DNA of 38,607 bases from Anaerolineales bacterium (GTDB lineage: Bacteria > Chloroflexota > Anaerolineae > Anaerolineales > E44-bin32). Shown here piece after piece: positions 1 to 8,457 of this stretch. The notes beneath the pieces were generated by a model. The model saw nothing but the letters and a program-made list of their open reading frames with translations, was not told the DNA's origin and ran no database searches. Each line of letters opens with the position of its first letter. Position 1 is the first letter of the stretch. Position numbers and translations under genes: made by a program. Location of the stretch: the NCBI GenBank assembly GCA_023250385.1, contig JAHFAU010000002.1, positions 1 through 38,607 on the forward strand, read 5' to 3'.

Positions 1-1
1 G

Positions 2-1414
2 GCTGGGACAATGCGCGGCCGGACCCCAGCCGAGGTCACCTTGCGAGCCTGGGCGGCCTATGCCGGCGATATTCGGGGGCAACGGTCCGTGGACGATCTC
101 GAATCGTATGCGGCCAGAATGCTGTCACCCGAGGAGCGGCAGGCCGCCTCCGCGGCCGCGCTCGCCTGGCTCCGATCGGAACAGGCAGGGATCCTGGAAC
201 GCGACATGCCGCGCGGAGTGCCGGTAGCCGACCTGGTGGAAGCTGGGCTGTTGGTGCGCCGCGAAGGGGGCCGGGTAGGCTTCTTCCAGCCCGCGGTCGG
301 TGCGTATTTTGCTGCGCTCGCGATGGCGCGGGGAGAGGCGCCTGAATCGATCGAACGGGCCAGCTGGCAGCCTGCGGAAAAGGCGATGCACTACCTGGCG
401 GTCCTCGGAGACATTGAAGCGGTGGTCCAGCGGGCACTGCACACGGCCAGCGACCCGCTCGATGCCAAGCTGCTTGGCTGCGCACGCTGGCTCCCGGACA
501 CCTCCAACAAAGCAGAGTGGCGCGGCAAAGTGCTGCGCGAGATCGCACAATTCGTGCAGGATGCGGTCAAGCCTTACGGCCTGCGGCTGCGGGGCATCCA
601 TGTGCTGGCCCGGGCTGCCGAGCCCTCGGTCGGGATTCTCTTCAATCGGATGTTGAAATCCCCTTCCCCCTCGAGCCGGGTGCTGGGCGCGCTTGGGCTT
701 GGCGGTCTCAATGACGAAGGCTCGGTCGACAAGTTGGTGGCGGCAGCCCAGAACGATACGGAGCAGCTGGTCAGACAGGCGGCCTGCTTGGCCCTCGGCG
801 CTATCGGGACCGACTCCGCTATGGAGGGTCTTGGGCAGGCCTTGTTAGGTGGCGACGAACAGCTTCGGTTGGCGGCGGCCGAGGCGTTGGCAGTCCACCC
901 GGACGAGGGGTTCGGGATGTTGAGGGAAGCCGCCGAGCATCAAGAAATGATGACCCGCCGCGCGGCAGTCTTTGGGCTCTCTCGGACACCGACCGACTGG
1001 GCCTTGGAAGTGCTTCAAAAAGTGAAGACAGACGACCAGGAATGGATCGTTCGGGGTGCGGCCGCCGAAGCGCTCGACCGTCGCACCAAGCCGCCCTGGA
1101 AGGTCCATCGGCCGCCGGGAGACCCAGCGGAACTCCCGTGGCTGGTTGCGTTTGCCGCGAAGCAGGGCATGGGGGTTGGCCCGGGCAAGGCGGCTGTGGA
1201 TATGCTGCGCCGGGCCCTCGCGAGCGGCACTTTGGACGAACGAATTGCCGCGCTCGAAGCCCTCAGTTGGGGGACCGGGGAGCAGGTTGTGCTCGAGCTG
1301 TACAAGACCCTGGCTTCAGGAGATGAACAACTGCGCGACGCGGCCTTTGAATCGCTTTGGCGCCTGGCAGCTACCGGGGCGGCTCTGCCTGACCCAATGA
1401 AGTTTGGCTTCTAG
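2..1414 (+). CDS. STAND/NACHT-like protein C-terminal part with HEAT repeats (partial)
   Basis: The reading frame is open back to the window edge, so the ATG at 11 may be internal and the protein is probably longer. The first ~110 residues look like the winged-helix end of a NACHT/STAND NTPase: GLLVRREGGRVGFFQPAVG followed by AYFAALAMA resembles the usual GLL..R..g..yrF.H...qEYFAA pattern. From about residue 200 to the end there are repeated ~30-residue helical pairs (ALGLGGLNDEGSVDKLV, ACLALGAIGTDSAMEGL, AAEALAVHPDEGFGML, AVFGLSRTPTDWALEVL) typical of HEAT/PBS-lyase-type repeats. These serve as a sensor or protein-binding scaffold. No Walker motifs are visible here; they would lie upstream. 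It converges with the yggU gene, with 3 bp between stops. Family class is fairly clear; function (signalling or defence) is unknown. Confidence 0.7.
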   Translation, partial: AGTMRGRTPAEVTLRAWAAYAGDIRGQRSVDDLESYAARMLSPEERQAASAAALAWLRSEQAGILERDMPRGVPVADLVEAGLLVRREGGRVGFFQPAVGAYFAALAMARGEAPESIERASWQPAEKAMHYLAVLGDIEAVVQRALHTASDPLDAKLLGCARWLPDTSNKAEWRGKVLREIAQFVQDAVKPYGLRLRGIHVLARAAEPSVGILFNRMLKSPSPSSRVLGALGLGGLNDEGSVDKLVAAAQNDTEQLVRQAACLALGAIGTDSAMEGLGQALLGGDEQLRLAAAEALAVHPDEGFGMLREAAEHQEMMTRRAAVFGLSRTPTDWALEVLQKVKTDDQEWIVRGAAAEALDRRTKPPWKVHRPPGDPAELPWLVAFAAKQGMGVGPGKAAVDMLRRALASGTLDERIAALEALSWGTGEQVVLELYKTLASGDEQLRDAAFESLWRLAATGAALPDPMKFGF

Positions 1415-1417
1415 CGG

Positions 1418-1726
1418 CTAGGCGTCCAGCCAGCCCTGGATCCGGTTTTCGACCTCTTCGGCAGACATCGCCTCAACCGCCACAATCTTGTCGAGGCCGG
1501 TCTCACCGGCGACTATTTCGATCCGATTGGCCCGCACCCCCAAGACCTTGGCCAAGAAGGCGATCAAAGCTCGATTGGCCTTGCCTCCGACCGGCGGCTC
1601 TTGGATCCGAATGCGTAGGGTCCCATCTTCCATGATCCCGGCAAACTCGCTTTTGCGAGCTCGGGGGGTAACCCGAACCGTGATCGCCGCCCCCAGCTTT
1701 CCATTGTGGAGTTTGAATTTTCTCAT
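1418..1726 (-). CDS. yggU: YggU/DUF167 family protein
   Basis: A protein of 102 residues with the DUF167 core: ITVRVTPRARKSEFAG, LRIRIQEPPVGGKANRALI, LAKVLGV and IEIVAGETGLDKIV. Family proteins are small cytosolic alpha/beta proteins of unknown function, often next to yggT. The frame continues upstream in-frame to 1942, but that stretch is antisense to yggT; the ATG at 1726 fits the family start (MRKFKL). This ATG shares its A with the yggT TGA stop (TGATG), so the two are probably translationally coupled. The last gene of the pgeF-yggS-yggT-yggU operon. Confidence 0.88.
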   Translation of the reverse strand: MRKFKLHNGKLGAAITVRVTPRARKSEFAGIMEDGTLRIRIQEPPVGGKANRALIAFLAKVLGVRANRIEIVAGETGLDKIVAVEAMSAEEVENRIQGWLDA

Positions 1727-1986
1727 CAGCTGAGGCCCACCAGCACCCCGACCAGCAGCCTGCGGACCAGATCGAGGGCGATGAGTAGAACGAGTGGACT
1801 TAGGTCGAGTCCCCCGACCGGCGGGACAAGTCTCCGAATTGGATTGAGCAGGGGCTGTACTACACTGTCCAGAAAGCGGCGAACCTCGTGATACGGGCTC
1901 ATCACCCAGCTCACCAAGACGTCGGCGAGCACAACCAACCATAGCAGCGTGAAAACCACGCCGACGAGCTCAATGATCGCTCCCAT
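1726..1986 (-). CDS. yggT: YggT family membrane protein
   Basis: 86 residues with two hydrophobic segments (about 3-26 and 62-84) flanking a loop containing RRFLDSVVQPLLNPIRRLVPP, which matches the conserved YggT loop (P.LnPiRr..P). The family is an integral membrane protein placed near cell-division or osmotic functions in several phyla, but its exact role is not settled. It lies downstream of yggS, as in many Gram-positive and Chloroflexota genomes. The start ATG at 1986 lacks a strong Shine-Dalgarno sequence. Confidence 0.85.
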   Translation of the reverse strand: MGAIIELVGVVFTLLWLVVLADVLVSWVMSPYHEVRRFLDSVVQPLLNPIRRLVPPVGGLDLSPLVLLIALDLVRRLLVGVLVGLS

Positions 1987-2052
1987 CTAGCCGCCGCATC
2001 GGATTATCCCATAGATTCCCCTGCGGCTCCCGGGAACCCTTTCCTACCCCGC

Positions 2053-2781
2053 TCAAATGGTCGGCCGCGGTCCAAAGATCGCCCTTCCAAGCCGTAGAAT
2101 CGTCGCCCCTTCTTGGACCGCGATCCGAAAGTCATCGCTCATTCCCATCGAGAGTTCCGGCCAGGCTTTGGAGGTCTGTTGCTGCAGGTAATCCCGCAGC
2201 TCTCGCAATCTGCGAAAAATGGGGCGGACCGATTCAGGATCTTCCGTCCAGGGGGCCATCGTCATCAGGCCCCGCACTTCCAGATGTTGGAGGTTGGCCA
2301 GCTGCTCAAACTCGGCCGCCGCTTGGGACCAGGCCGACCGGTCCGCCAGTGGCCAGCCCCATTTGCTGCTCTCGCCGGAGACATTGCATTCCAAGAGAAC
2401 TTGCAGGTCATGTCCCCGCGATCCGACCTCGCGATCGAGTAGCTCGGCGAGCTTCAGGCCGTCGACCGAGTGCACGACAGAAAAGCTTGAGGCCACCCGC
2501 CGGGCCTTGCGACTCTGGATATGTCCGACCATGTGCCATTCAAGATTGGTCAGATCCGTCAGGGCTAGCTGCTTGGGGCCGGCTTCCTCTACCCGATTCT
2601 CACCGATCAGCCACAACCCGGCCGCGTGGGCCGCCCGAATGAATTCGACGGGTTGGGATTTCGTCACGGCGACGATCCGGATCCCACTCGGATCCCGGCT
2701 GGCTTGCGTGGCAGCCGAATCGATCCGCCCCCGAACGTGCTGCAGGTTGGTTAGGACCAGGCTCTCAAGCGCTGAGGGCAA
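2053..2781 (-). CDS. yggS: YggS/PLPBP family pyridoxal-phosphate homeostasis protein
   Basis: About 242 residues matching the PLP-binding PROSC/YggS family, a single-domain TIM-barrel protein thought to buffer free pyridoxal phosphate rather than act as an enzyme. Visible motifs in order: IVAVTKSQP (PLP lysine), GENRVEEAGPK, WHMVGHIQSRK, HSVDGLKLAELLD, CNVSGESSKWGW, RGLMTMAPW, LSMGMSDDFRIAVQEGA and RLGRAIFG. No ATG fits the family start. A TTG at 2781, inside the end of pgeF, has GGAG six bases upstream and gives the expected length. The frame stays open to 3003, but that part is antisense-like shadow of pgeF. CTG at 2760 is a weaker alternative start. Confidence 0.9.
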   Translation of the reverse strand: MPSALESLVLTNLQHVRGRIDSAATQASRDPSGIRIVAVTKSQPVEFIRAAHAAGLWLIGENRVEEAGPKQLALTDLTNLEWHMVGHIQSRKARRVASSFSVVHSVDGLKLAELLDREVGSRGHDLQVLLECNVSGESSKWGWPLADRSAWSQAAAEFEQLANLQHLEVRGLMTMAPWTEDPESVRPIFRRLRELRDYLQQQTSKAWPELSMGMSDDFRIAVQEGATILRLGRAIFGPRPTI

Positions 2782-3547
2782 GCACGGCTCCAAATCGGCC
2801 CGTCTGACCACGCTCGCCGCGATGGGAGTACCAATCTTCAAGATTGCAGGCGGTGCAAATCCCGGCGACTTCGACCGAGCCGATCCCGGTAGATTCGAGC
2901 TGCCAGCGATTCGCAGACCACAAGTCGAACGCGACCTGGCCGTCTCGTGGGAGCAGAAGCTGCCCCGCATAGGAGCCGAAGGCCGCTTCCACCTGTGCGG
3001 CAACTTCGGGGCCGACCGGATAATGGTCGGGGCCGATGGATGGGCCCAGCCCAGCGATCAGGTCCTCGGGCCTGGAGCCGAATTCTCGAATCATGGTCCT
3101 CACCAGCTCGAGCGAAACCCCCCGGACCGTTCCCAGCCATCCGGCGTGGGCAACTCCTATCGCGACCCTCACCGGGTCGAAAATTAGGATCGGCACACAG
3201 TCGGCGAACCGCATTAGCAGGGTCAGGCCCGGCTGGGCGGTGACCATTCCATCGGCCTTGACCGGGTCGCCGGCCCGCTGGGGAGAATCCGCTCGAACGA
3301 CTTCGGCCGAATGAATTTGCCAGACCTGGGAGAGCGAGGCGGTTGACAAGTCTACTGCTCCCATAGCCCGGCTCAGATTGGCGCGGACCCGCTCGGCCTG
3401 GTCGCCGACCGTCCCGCCTAAATTGAGGGACGCCCAAGGGTGAGGGCTGTTGCCGCCTCGCCGAGTGAGGATCGCGTGGCGTAGGGCTGGATGCTGAAGA
3501 GTTTCGAATTTGAAGAATCGGACGCCGGCCGATTCGTGGAATGGCAC
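2765..3547 (-). CDS. pgeF: Peptidoglycan editing factor / LACC-type (YfiH) purine nucleoside phosphorylase
   Basis: 260 residues of the multicopper-oxidase-like YfiH/LACC family (DUF152). The metal/active-site motifs are visible: WQIHSAEV, MRFADCVPILI and VAHAGWLGTVRG, with a further CTACNLEDWYSHRGE near the C-terminus. Characterised members act on purine nucleosides (phosphorolysis or deamination), and E. coli PgeF keeps peptidoglycan composition correct by removing wrongly added residues. The start codon is GTG at 3547. The 3' end overlaps the probable TTG start of yggS by about 17 bp. This is the first gene of the cluster; the pgeF-yggS pairing is widely conserved. Confidence 0.9.
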   Translation of the reverse strand: MPFHESAGVRFFKFETLQHPALRHAILTRRGGNSPHPWASLNLGGTVGDQAERVRANLSRAMGAVDLSTASLSQVWQIHSAEVVRADSPQRAGDPVKADGMVTAQPGLTLLMRFADCVPILIFDPVRVAIGVAHAGWLGTVRGVSLELVRTMIREFGSRPEDLIAGLGPSIGPDHYPVGPEVAAQVEAAFGSYAGQLLLPRDGQVAFDLWSANRWQLESTGIGSVEVAGICTACNLEDWYSHRGERGQTGRFGAVLALSA

Positions 3548-3680
3548 CTGGCTAGTCTACCACCCGGTCTCGGGGAGTCGGCTCGGTCGAGTGCTTGCCG
3601 GTTGGGCCGTCAGCGAGCTTGGCGCGCCTCGGCGGCCAAGTAGGCAGCCAAGTCGGCGGACAGGTAGAGGATGACCTGGA

Positions 3681-4283
3681 TCACGGGGTCAACCCGGCTT
3701 GCTTTAAGTAATCGTCGAGCTGGCTCTTGGCCAAGATCCCGATGTGATAGGCCACAATCCGGCCCTGACGGTCCAGGATCACACTGGTGGGGTAGCCGAC
3801 CACCCGATACAGCCGCTGGACCTCGCCGCCCGGATCGAGCAGCAGGGGGAAGCCGATTTGAAGCTCGTTGCCGAATTCGGTCACCAGCTCCGCCGGTTCG
3901 TCGAAATTCACCCCCAAGGCGACGAACCCCTGGCCGCCCAGTTTTTCGTAGGTCTGCTGGATGAGTGGCATTTCGCTTCGGCAAGGGAGGCACCAGGTGG
4001 CCCAGAAATTGAGCAGCACAACCTGGCCACGATAGTCTTCCAACCGAGCGGACCCGCCGTCCGACCGCATCAACTCAAAACCCGGGGCCGGGCTGCCCGT
4101 CAGCAGCCCAGGCTCGTTAACCGGTGCGGCTTGGAGCTCAACCTCAGGTTGGGGTTTAACGGCCCGAGCCGGGACTCCGAAAAAGATGACGGCTCCCAAC
4201 CCGAGCCCCAGCACGATCCCGGCGGCCGTGGGCACCCAGGCGCGCAGTTCTTTCCGGGGGGAATTGATTTCGGTGGTGCCCAT
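3681..4283 (-). CDS. TlpA/ResA-like membrane-anchored thioredoxin
   Basis: About 200 residues from ATG 4283: a short basic start, one membrane anchor (VPTAAGIVLGLGLGAVIFFG) and an extracytoplasmic thioredoxin-fold domain. The domain has PAPGFELMRSDGG, the redox motif NFWATWCLPCRSEMP (CxxC), GVNFDEP and the cis-proline loop VVGYPTSVI. Such proteins reduce or isomerise extracytoplasmic disulfides, often for cytochrome c or CuA maturation. A longer version from TTG 4352 would overlap the L,D-transpeptidase gene by 14 bp and add a non-hydrophobic leader, so I prefer ATG 4283; neither has a strong ribosome site. It sits last in a run csoR-copA-ldt-tlpA, suggesting envelope redox or copper stress. 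Confidence 0.85.
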   Translation of the reverse strand: MGTTEINSPRKELRAWVPTAAGIVLGLGLGAVIFFGVPARAVKPQPEVELQAAPVNEPGLLTGSPAPGFELMRSDGGSARLEDYRGQVVLLNFWATWCLPCRSEMPLIQQTYEKLGGQGFVALGVNFDEPAELVTEFGNELQIGFPLLLDPGGEVQRLYRVVGYPTSVILDRQGRIVAYHIGILAKSQLDDYLKQAGLTP

Positions 4284-4338
4284 GATCGACTTGATCGGTG
4301 GAGCGCTTACGCTCCTCGCACGCGGCGCAGACGGCCCC

Positions 4339-5364
4339 TCAAAATTCGACAATCACCCGGGTCCCGGGATTCGGCCATTGGACCGTGAGGTCGCCCGGCC
4401 GATAGGCCACAATCGGATCGGTCCAACGGAACAGCCACTTGGCGTCCTCCGGTCTCAGATTGATGCAGCCGCGGGATCGAGGAGCCCCGAAGTCTCCGTG
4501 CCAGTAGGTGGAGTGCAGGGCCGCGCCGCTGCCGTGAAAGAGCACCGTCCAGCCGACCCCGGGGAGGTCGTAGCCGCTGACTGCGTCGCCACCCGACATG
4601 TGTCGGGAGACCATCTTGCGCCAGGTCCACATCTGACCGATTGGGGTATTCGAGGTGAACTGGCCATTTTCGGGATAGAAGGAAAATCCAGATGAGATCC
4701 GGGCGAAATAGACTTCCACGCCGGACTCGAAGGCCGAGAGTTCCTGGCGAGTAATGTTTACGACCACCTGCTTGTCCTCGGCGTCGGGAGAGAGCGGAGC
4801 GATCTCCTCGGCCGCGATCGGCCGGAAAGCCTCTCCCGGGGCGTGGAGGACGACCCCGTTCTCATCGTGCACTCGATACCAGACCGCACCATCCGAACCT
4901 GTGACCCGCGCATCGACATTCAGGACCATGTCAAAGTACAGCCGATAACGCAGAGCCGAACTCGGGTCGGGCTGGCGCCGGCCATCTACAAAAGGCACGG
5001 TCACTTCGGTCCACAGGCCCTCGCCCGGCACCTGAGGCAGGATGGGATTGAGTTGATTCCGAACCCGCTGGGCATAGGAGGACCACAGATACCCCTCCGG
5101 CGTCTCGTACCAGACGTGGTTGTGCGGAAAGACCCCGCGCCCAATGATTTCCCGTTGGACCGCCATGACCTCGTCGAATACTTTCGATCCGACGATTGGG
5201 CTTTCGGGCCGGGGGCGGGAGTGAAGCGACGCCATTGGTTCGGTGATGCGAGCCAGCTCGGCCGCGTCAGAAAGGGGGATCAGCCGAGGTCGGTCGGCTA
5301 GGGCGAGGCCGGACAGAGAAATTCCGGCGAGCCGGATGAACTCTCTTCTGGAAATCTGGCTCAT
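4339..5364 (-). CDS. Tat-exported L,D-transpeptidase (YkuD domain)
   Basis: 341 residues. The N-terminus carries a twin-arginine signal (SRREFIRLAG followed by a hydrophobic run), so the enzyme is probably exported folded. The C-terminal YkuD domain (about 225-341) contains FTSNTPIGQMWTW and the catalytic region HSTYWHGDFGAPRSRGCINL, with the nucleophilic Cys in SRGC and the preceding His. These enzymes make 3-3 peptidoglycan cross-links or anchor proteins to the wall. The middle region (about 60-220) is typical of Chloroflexota members and may include SH3-like parts. It lies 58 bp downstream of copA on the same strand, with no terminator evident between. Confidence 0.88.
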   Translation of the reverse strand: MSQISRREFIRLAGISLSGLALADRPRLIPLSDAAELARITEPMASLHSRPRPESPIVGSKVFDEVMAVQREIIGRGVFPHNHVWYETPEGYLWSSYAQRVRNQLNPILPQVPGEGLWTEVTVPFVDGRRQPDPSSALRYRLYFDMVLNVDARVTGSDGAVWYRVHDENGVVLHAPGEAFRPIAAEEIAPLSPDAEDKQVVVNITRQELSAFESGVEVYFARISSGFSFYPENGQFTSNTPIGQMWTWRKMVSRHMSGGDAVSGYDLPGVGWTVLFHGSGAALHSTYWHGDFGAPRSRGCINLRPEDAKWLFRWTDPIVAYRPGDLTVQWPNPGTRVIVEF

Positions 5365-5422
5365 GGGGCGCGATAGGCTAATTGATCGCAGTGACCCGGA
5401 CGAGGGATCCGGATCCAGAGGG

Positions 5423-7852
5423 TCAGATCCGCATCCGGCGGAGCCGCAGACTGTTGGTGACGACCGCGATCGAGCTGGACGCCATCGCGGCGGCGGCCAA
5501 CATGGGACTCAGCCGCCCAAAGGCTGCCAGCGGGATCAAAAGCGTATTGTAGAAGAAGGCCCAAAACAGGTTTTGCCTGATCACTCGCAGGGTAACCCGC
5601 GAGAGGCGGATCGCCCGAGGCAATACTCGGAGATCACCGCTCATGAGAGTCACCGGCGCGGCGGCTTTCGCCACGTCGGTCCCACTGCCGATCGCAATCC
5701 CAACCCTTGCCTCGGCTAGCGCCGGCGCGTCGTTGATCCCGTCGCCAACCATTGCAACCTGGGTCCCATTCGCTTGCAGCCGCCTGACCTGCTCGGCTTT
5801 CTCCGCCGGGAGGATCTCAGCGAGTATATCAGCCGTGTCGAGCAGCCCAACCTGTCGTGCGATCGCAACTGCTGTCTGTCGATTGTCGCCGCTCATCAAG
5901 ATGACCCGCAACCCCATCTGCTTCAGTTCCTGCACGGCCTGCTGCGAGCCCTCTTTCAATTGGTCCGCGACGCTCAGAACTCCGCTGAGCCTGCCATCTA
6001 ACGCAATGGCAACCACTGTCTCGGCCCCAGCCTCGAGCGCGGCGATTCGCTCCGCAAATCCATCTAGTGCGACACCCTGTTCCCGAAGCAGCTTGGCGTT
6101 GCCCACCAGCACCCGCTGCGCACCGATCTGGGCCAGCACTCCTCCCCCCGGCAAGGCTTCGAACCGGTCCGCCGGCCGCGGCTGCAATCCGCGTGCTTGA
6201 GCTTCCGCGACGATCGCCTCACCGATTGGGTGCTCCGAGCCCATCTCGGCGCTTGCGGCTATGCGCAGCAGCTCCGCACTCTCGAGGCCCGTCCCATTGG
6301 ACAGGATCTTAGTAACAGTGGGCTGCCCGCGGGTGATGGTCCCGGTCTTGTCGAGCGCGACCGTCGACACCCGACCGGTCCGCTCCAGCGCGTCGCTCGA
6401 CCGGAACAGGATCCCCATCCGGGCGCCTTTGCCGAGTCCAACTGTGACTGCCGTCGGAGTCGCCAACCCCATCGCACACGGGCAGGCGATGACAAGGACC
6501 GCAACCATGTTGATCAGGGCCCGCGTGAATTGTGGCGTTGCGAGACTGGGCGGCGCGAGGAAGTACCAGGCGAGGAACGTGAGAGCGGCGACCGGCAACA
6601 CGGCCGGCACAAAGACGGAAGACACCTGGTCCGCCAGGTGCTGGATCGGGGCCTTGCTGGCCTGCGCCTCTTGCACCAGGCGAATGATCTGAGCCAGCGC
6701 CGTATCCCGGCCGACTTTGGTGGCCTCGAATTTGAGCAACCCCAGCCGGTTCAAGGTCGCGGCGAACACGGCCTCCCCGGCCCGCTTGGTGACCGGGATC
6801 GATTCACCGGTCAGCATTGATTCGTCGATTGACGACCGGCCCTCAACTACGACGCCATCGACCGGCAGCTGTTCCCCCGGGCGAACAATCACCAGGTCTC
6901 CAACGAGCACCTCGTCCACCGGAACCTCGATCTCCTGGCCGGCGCGCTCGAGGCGAGCCAGCTTTGGCTTGAGGTCCAGCAGGGCCCGAATCGCCTCGCT
7001 GGTTTGAGCTTTAGCCCGGGCCTCCAGGTAGCGACCGAGCACGATCAAGGTAATGATCACCGCGGCGGTCTCGAAGAACGGTTGCCCCTCGACTTTTCCA
7101 AGCACCACCGCGACCGAGTATGCGTAGGCCGCAAGCGCACCCATCGCGACATGCACGTCCATATTGGCCCTCCGATTGCGGAGCGCCTTGTAACTGCCCT
7201 CCAGGAATTGCCAACCTACATGAAAGACCACGGGGGTGGTCAACCCCAATAGAGTCCAGCCAAACCACGGGGCGGCCGCGATCGCAGCCGGGATCAAGCC
7301 GAGATCGGCGAGCATCGCCATCCCAAAGACAGGCACGGTGAGGATCAGCCCGCGGACGAATAGCGTCCGCTGGCGGCGCACTGCCCTCGCCCGGGCTTCC
7401 CCCTCCGGATCCTCGACGGCCTCTTCGACCTCGAGGGTTCGAAAGCCGGCCTGCCGGATCGCTTCCCGGATCTCGCGTTGCGAGACGGCGGTCGGAATGT
7501 ACTCAAGCAGCGCTCGCTCGGAGGCCAGGTTGACCGCGGCCGAGACGATCCCGGGCAGAGCCGCGAGTCGTTCCTGCAGCCGTTGGGCCTCGGGCCCATC
7601 ATTCAGTCGTTCAAGCGCCACCTCGGCGTGGGCGATGGCAATGTCATAACCCACCTTGCGGATCTGGTCGATGATCTTGGACTGTTCAGAACGCGCAGGA
7701 TCGAATCTGAGGAAGGCCCGCTCACTAGCCAGATTTACACTAACCTTCCCCACTCCCTCCATACGCCCCAAGACACGCTCGATGGTTACCGCACAATTGG
7801 CGCAGTGCATGCCCGTCACGGGCAGAGTCAGCTCGACGGTTTGGTCGGTCAC
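5423..7852 (-). CDS. copA: Copper-exporting P1B-type ATPase
   Basis: 809 residues. An N-terminal HMA domain has the metal motif GMHCANC (Cys17/Cys20). A second HMA-like domain follows (about 75-140; VSAAVNLASERALLEY) but its CxxC loop is replaced by NDGPEA, so it probably does not bind metal. Then come the membrane core with the transport motif CPCAMGLATP (about residue 455), the actuator LTGESIPVTK, the phosphorylation motif DKTGTIT (about 500), SEHPIGEA (about 541) and GDGINDAPA (about 705). The enzyme exports Cu(I) using ATP. The start is GTG 7852 with AAGGAG eight bases upstream, 18 bp after csoR, so it is co-transcribed with its likely repressor. Confidence 0.96.
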   Translation of the reverse strand: MTDQTVELTLPVTGMHCANCAVTIERVLGRMEGVGKVSVNLASERAFLRFDPARSEQSKIIDQIRKVGYDIAIAHAEVALERLNDGPEAQRLQERLAALPGIVSAAVNLASERALLEYIPTAVSQREIREAIRQAGFRTLEVEEAVEDPEGEARARAVRRQRTLFVRGLILTVPVFGMAMLADLGLIPAAIAAAPWFGWTLLGLTTPVVFHVGWQFLEGSYKALRNRRANMDVHVAMGALAAYAYSVAVVLGKVEGQPFFETAAVIITLIVLGRYLEARAKAQTSEAIRALLDLKPKLARLERAGQEIEVPVDEVLVGDLVIVRPGEQLPVDGVVVEGRSSIDESMLTGESIPVTKRAGEAVFAATLNRLGLLKFEATKVGRDTALAQIIRLVQEAQASKAPIQHLADQVSSVFVPAVLPVAALTFLAWYFLAPPSLATPQFTRALINMVAVLVIACPCAMGLATPTAVTVGLGKGARMGILFRSSDALERTGRVSTVALDKTGTITRGQPTVTKILSNGTGLESAELLRIAASAEMGSEHPIGEAIVAEAQARGLQPRPADRFEALPGGGVLAQIGAQRVLVGNAKLLREQGVALDGFAERIAALEAGAETVVAIALDGRLSGVLSVADQLKEGSQQAVQELKQMGLRVILMSGDNRQTAVAIARQVGLLDTADILAEILPAEKAEQVRRLQANGTQVAMVGDGINDAPALAEARVGIAIGSGTDVAKAAAPVTLMSGDLRVLPRAIRLSRVTLRVIRQNLFWAFFYNTLLIPLAAFGRLSPMLAAAAMASSSIAVVTNSLRLRRMRI

Positions 7853-7870
7853 AACCCGGTCTCCTTGTCG

Positions 7871-8131
7871 CTACACTTTCGAGGCCATCTCGTAGACCTC
7901 GGTAATCTCACGGAGCATCTGATCGCGCTTTTCGCCGTCCAACGAGCGCGTCAGGCAGGTCTGCATGTGATCGTCCAGGACGCTGACGCTAATCTTGGTG
8001 AGCGCCGCCTGCACGGCCTGGATCTGTCGAATCACATCGATGCAGTACGCGTCGCCCTCCAGCATGCGCTGGATCCCCCGCACGTGCCCTTCGACTGTCT
8101 TCATTCGTTTCAAGGTTTCCTGTTTCATCAT
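7871..8131 (-). CDS. csoR: CsoR-family copper-sensing repressor
   Basis: 86 residues of the all-helical CsoR/RcnR family. The Cu(I) ligands of the CsoR type are present: Cys in DAYCIDVIRQI, then His and Cys in DDHMQTCL. The RMKTVEGHVRGIQRML motif near the start is the usual DNA-contact region. Two adjacent ATGs (8131, 8128) follow AGGAAGG; 8131 has six bases of spacing. The frame is open further upstream, but with no family similarity. It is the first gene of csoR-copA, about 180 bases downstream of a strong promoter and a G-tract inverted repeat, consistent with autorepression lifted by copper. Confidence 0.95.
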   Translation of the reverse strand: MMKQETLKRMKTVEGHVRGIQRMLEGDAYCIDVIRQIQAVQAALTKISVSVLDDHMQTCLTRSLDGEKRDQMLREITEVYEMASKV

Positions 8132-8283
8132 CTCACGCCTTCCTACCACTAACCCCGTGCCGATCGGTGCCGCGCCACTCTCGCCCTCGTCCACGCTCTT
8201 GCCGGCCGCGTGGCGGGCTGTGGTCGGCCTCGTGGCACGCCATTCTCCCCTTCGTGCCGCCCCTTTTGCCGACCTATTGGGCG

Positions 8284-8311
8284 ATATCCCCCCCCAGGTG
8301 GGAGGGGTATA
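8284..8311. promoter_or_regulatory. Probable CsoR operator
   Basis: A pseudo-inverted repeat of C- and G-tracts with A/T ends: plus strand ATATCCCCCCCC, a short centre, then GGGAGGGGTATA. This is the form of known CsoR operators (TA-CCCC...GGGG-TA). It starts directly after the -10 element of the csoR promoter and covers the predicted transcription start, so bound repressor would block initiation. Assignment is by pattern and position. Confidence 0.7.
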
Positions 8312-8316
8312 GGTGG

Positions 8317-8345
8317 AGTATATGCTCAGGGTTCGACCGAGTCAA
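8317..8345 (-). promoter_or_regulatory. Promoter of csoR-copA
   Basis: On the minus strand TTGACT (8345-8340), 17 bases, then TATACT (8322-8317): a near-consensus housekeeping promoter. Transcription would start near 8310, giving a ~180-base leader before csoR. Confidence 0.75.
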
Positions 8346-8457
8346 GGGCAATTGGGCGTGGCGTGCGGGGTTTTTATCAGACCGGATCCCCCCCACACCG
8401 CGAGTGGAAACTGGGCCCAAGCAGGTGCGCAGAAGGTGGGTTCGGTGGGCGGCAGAC

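Larger units (their letters stand above)
8132..8457. other. Intergenic region between mogA and csoR
   Basis: 326 bases without a convincing gene. It contains the csoR promoter and operator (8284-8345) and the ~180-base csoR leader. Short open frames here show no family features. I see no clear rho-independent terminator for the upstream mogA gene. Confidence 0.6.

Noticed and set aside
3610..3684. 24-codon frame starting GTG within the tlpA stop (GTGA overlap), with a hydrophobic product
   Set aside because: Too short to judge, no ribosome site and no recognisable family; overlap codons alone are weak evidence.
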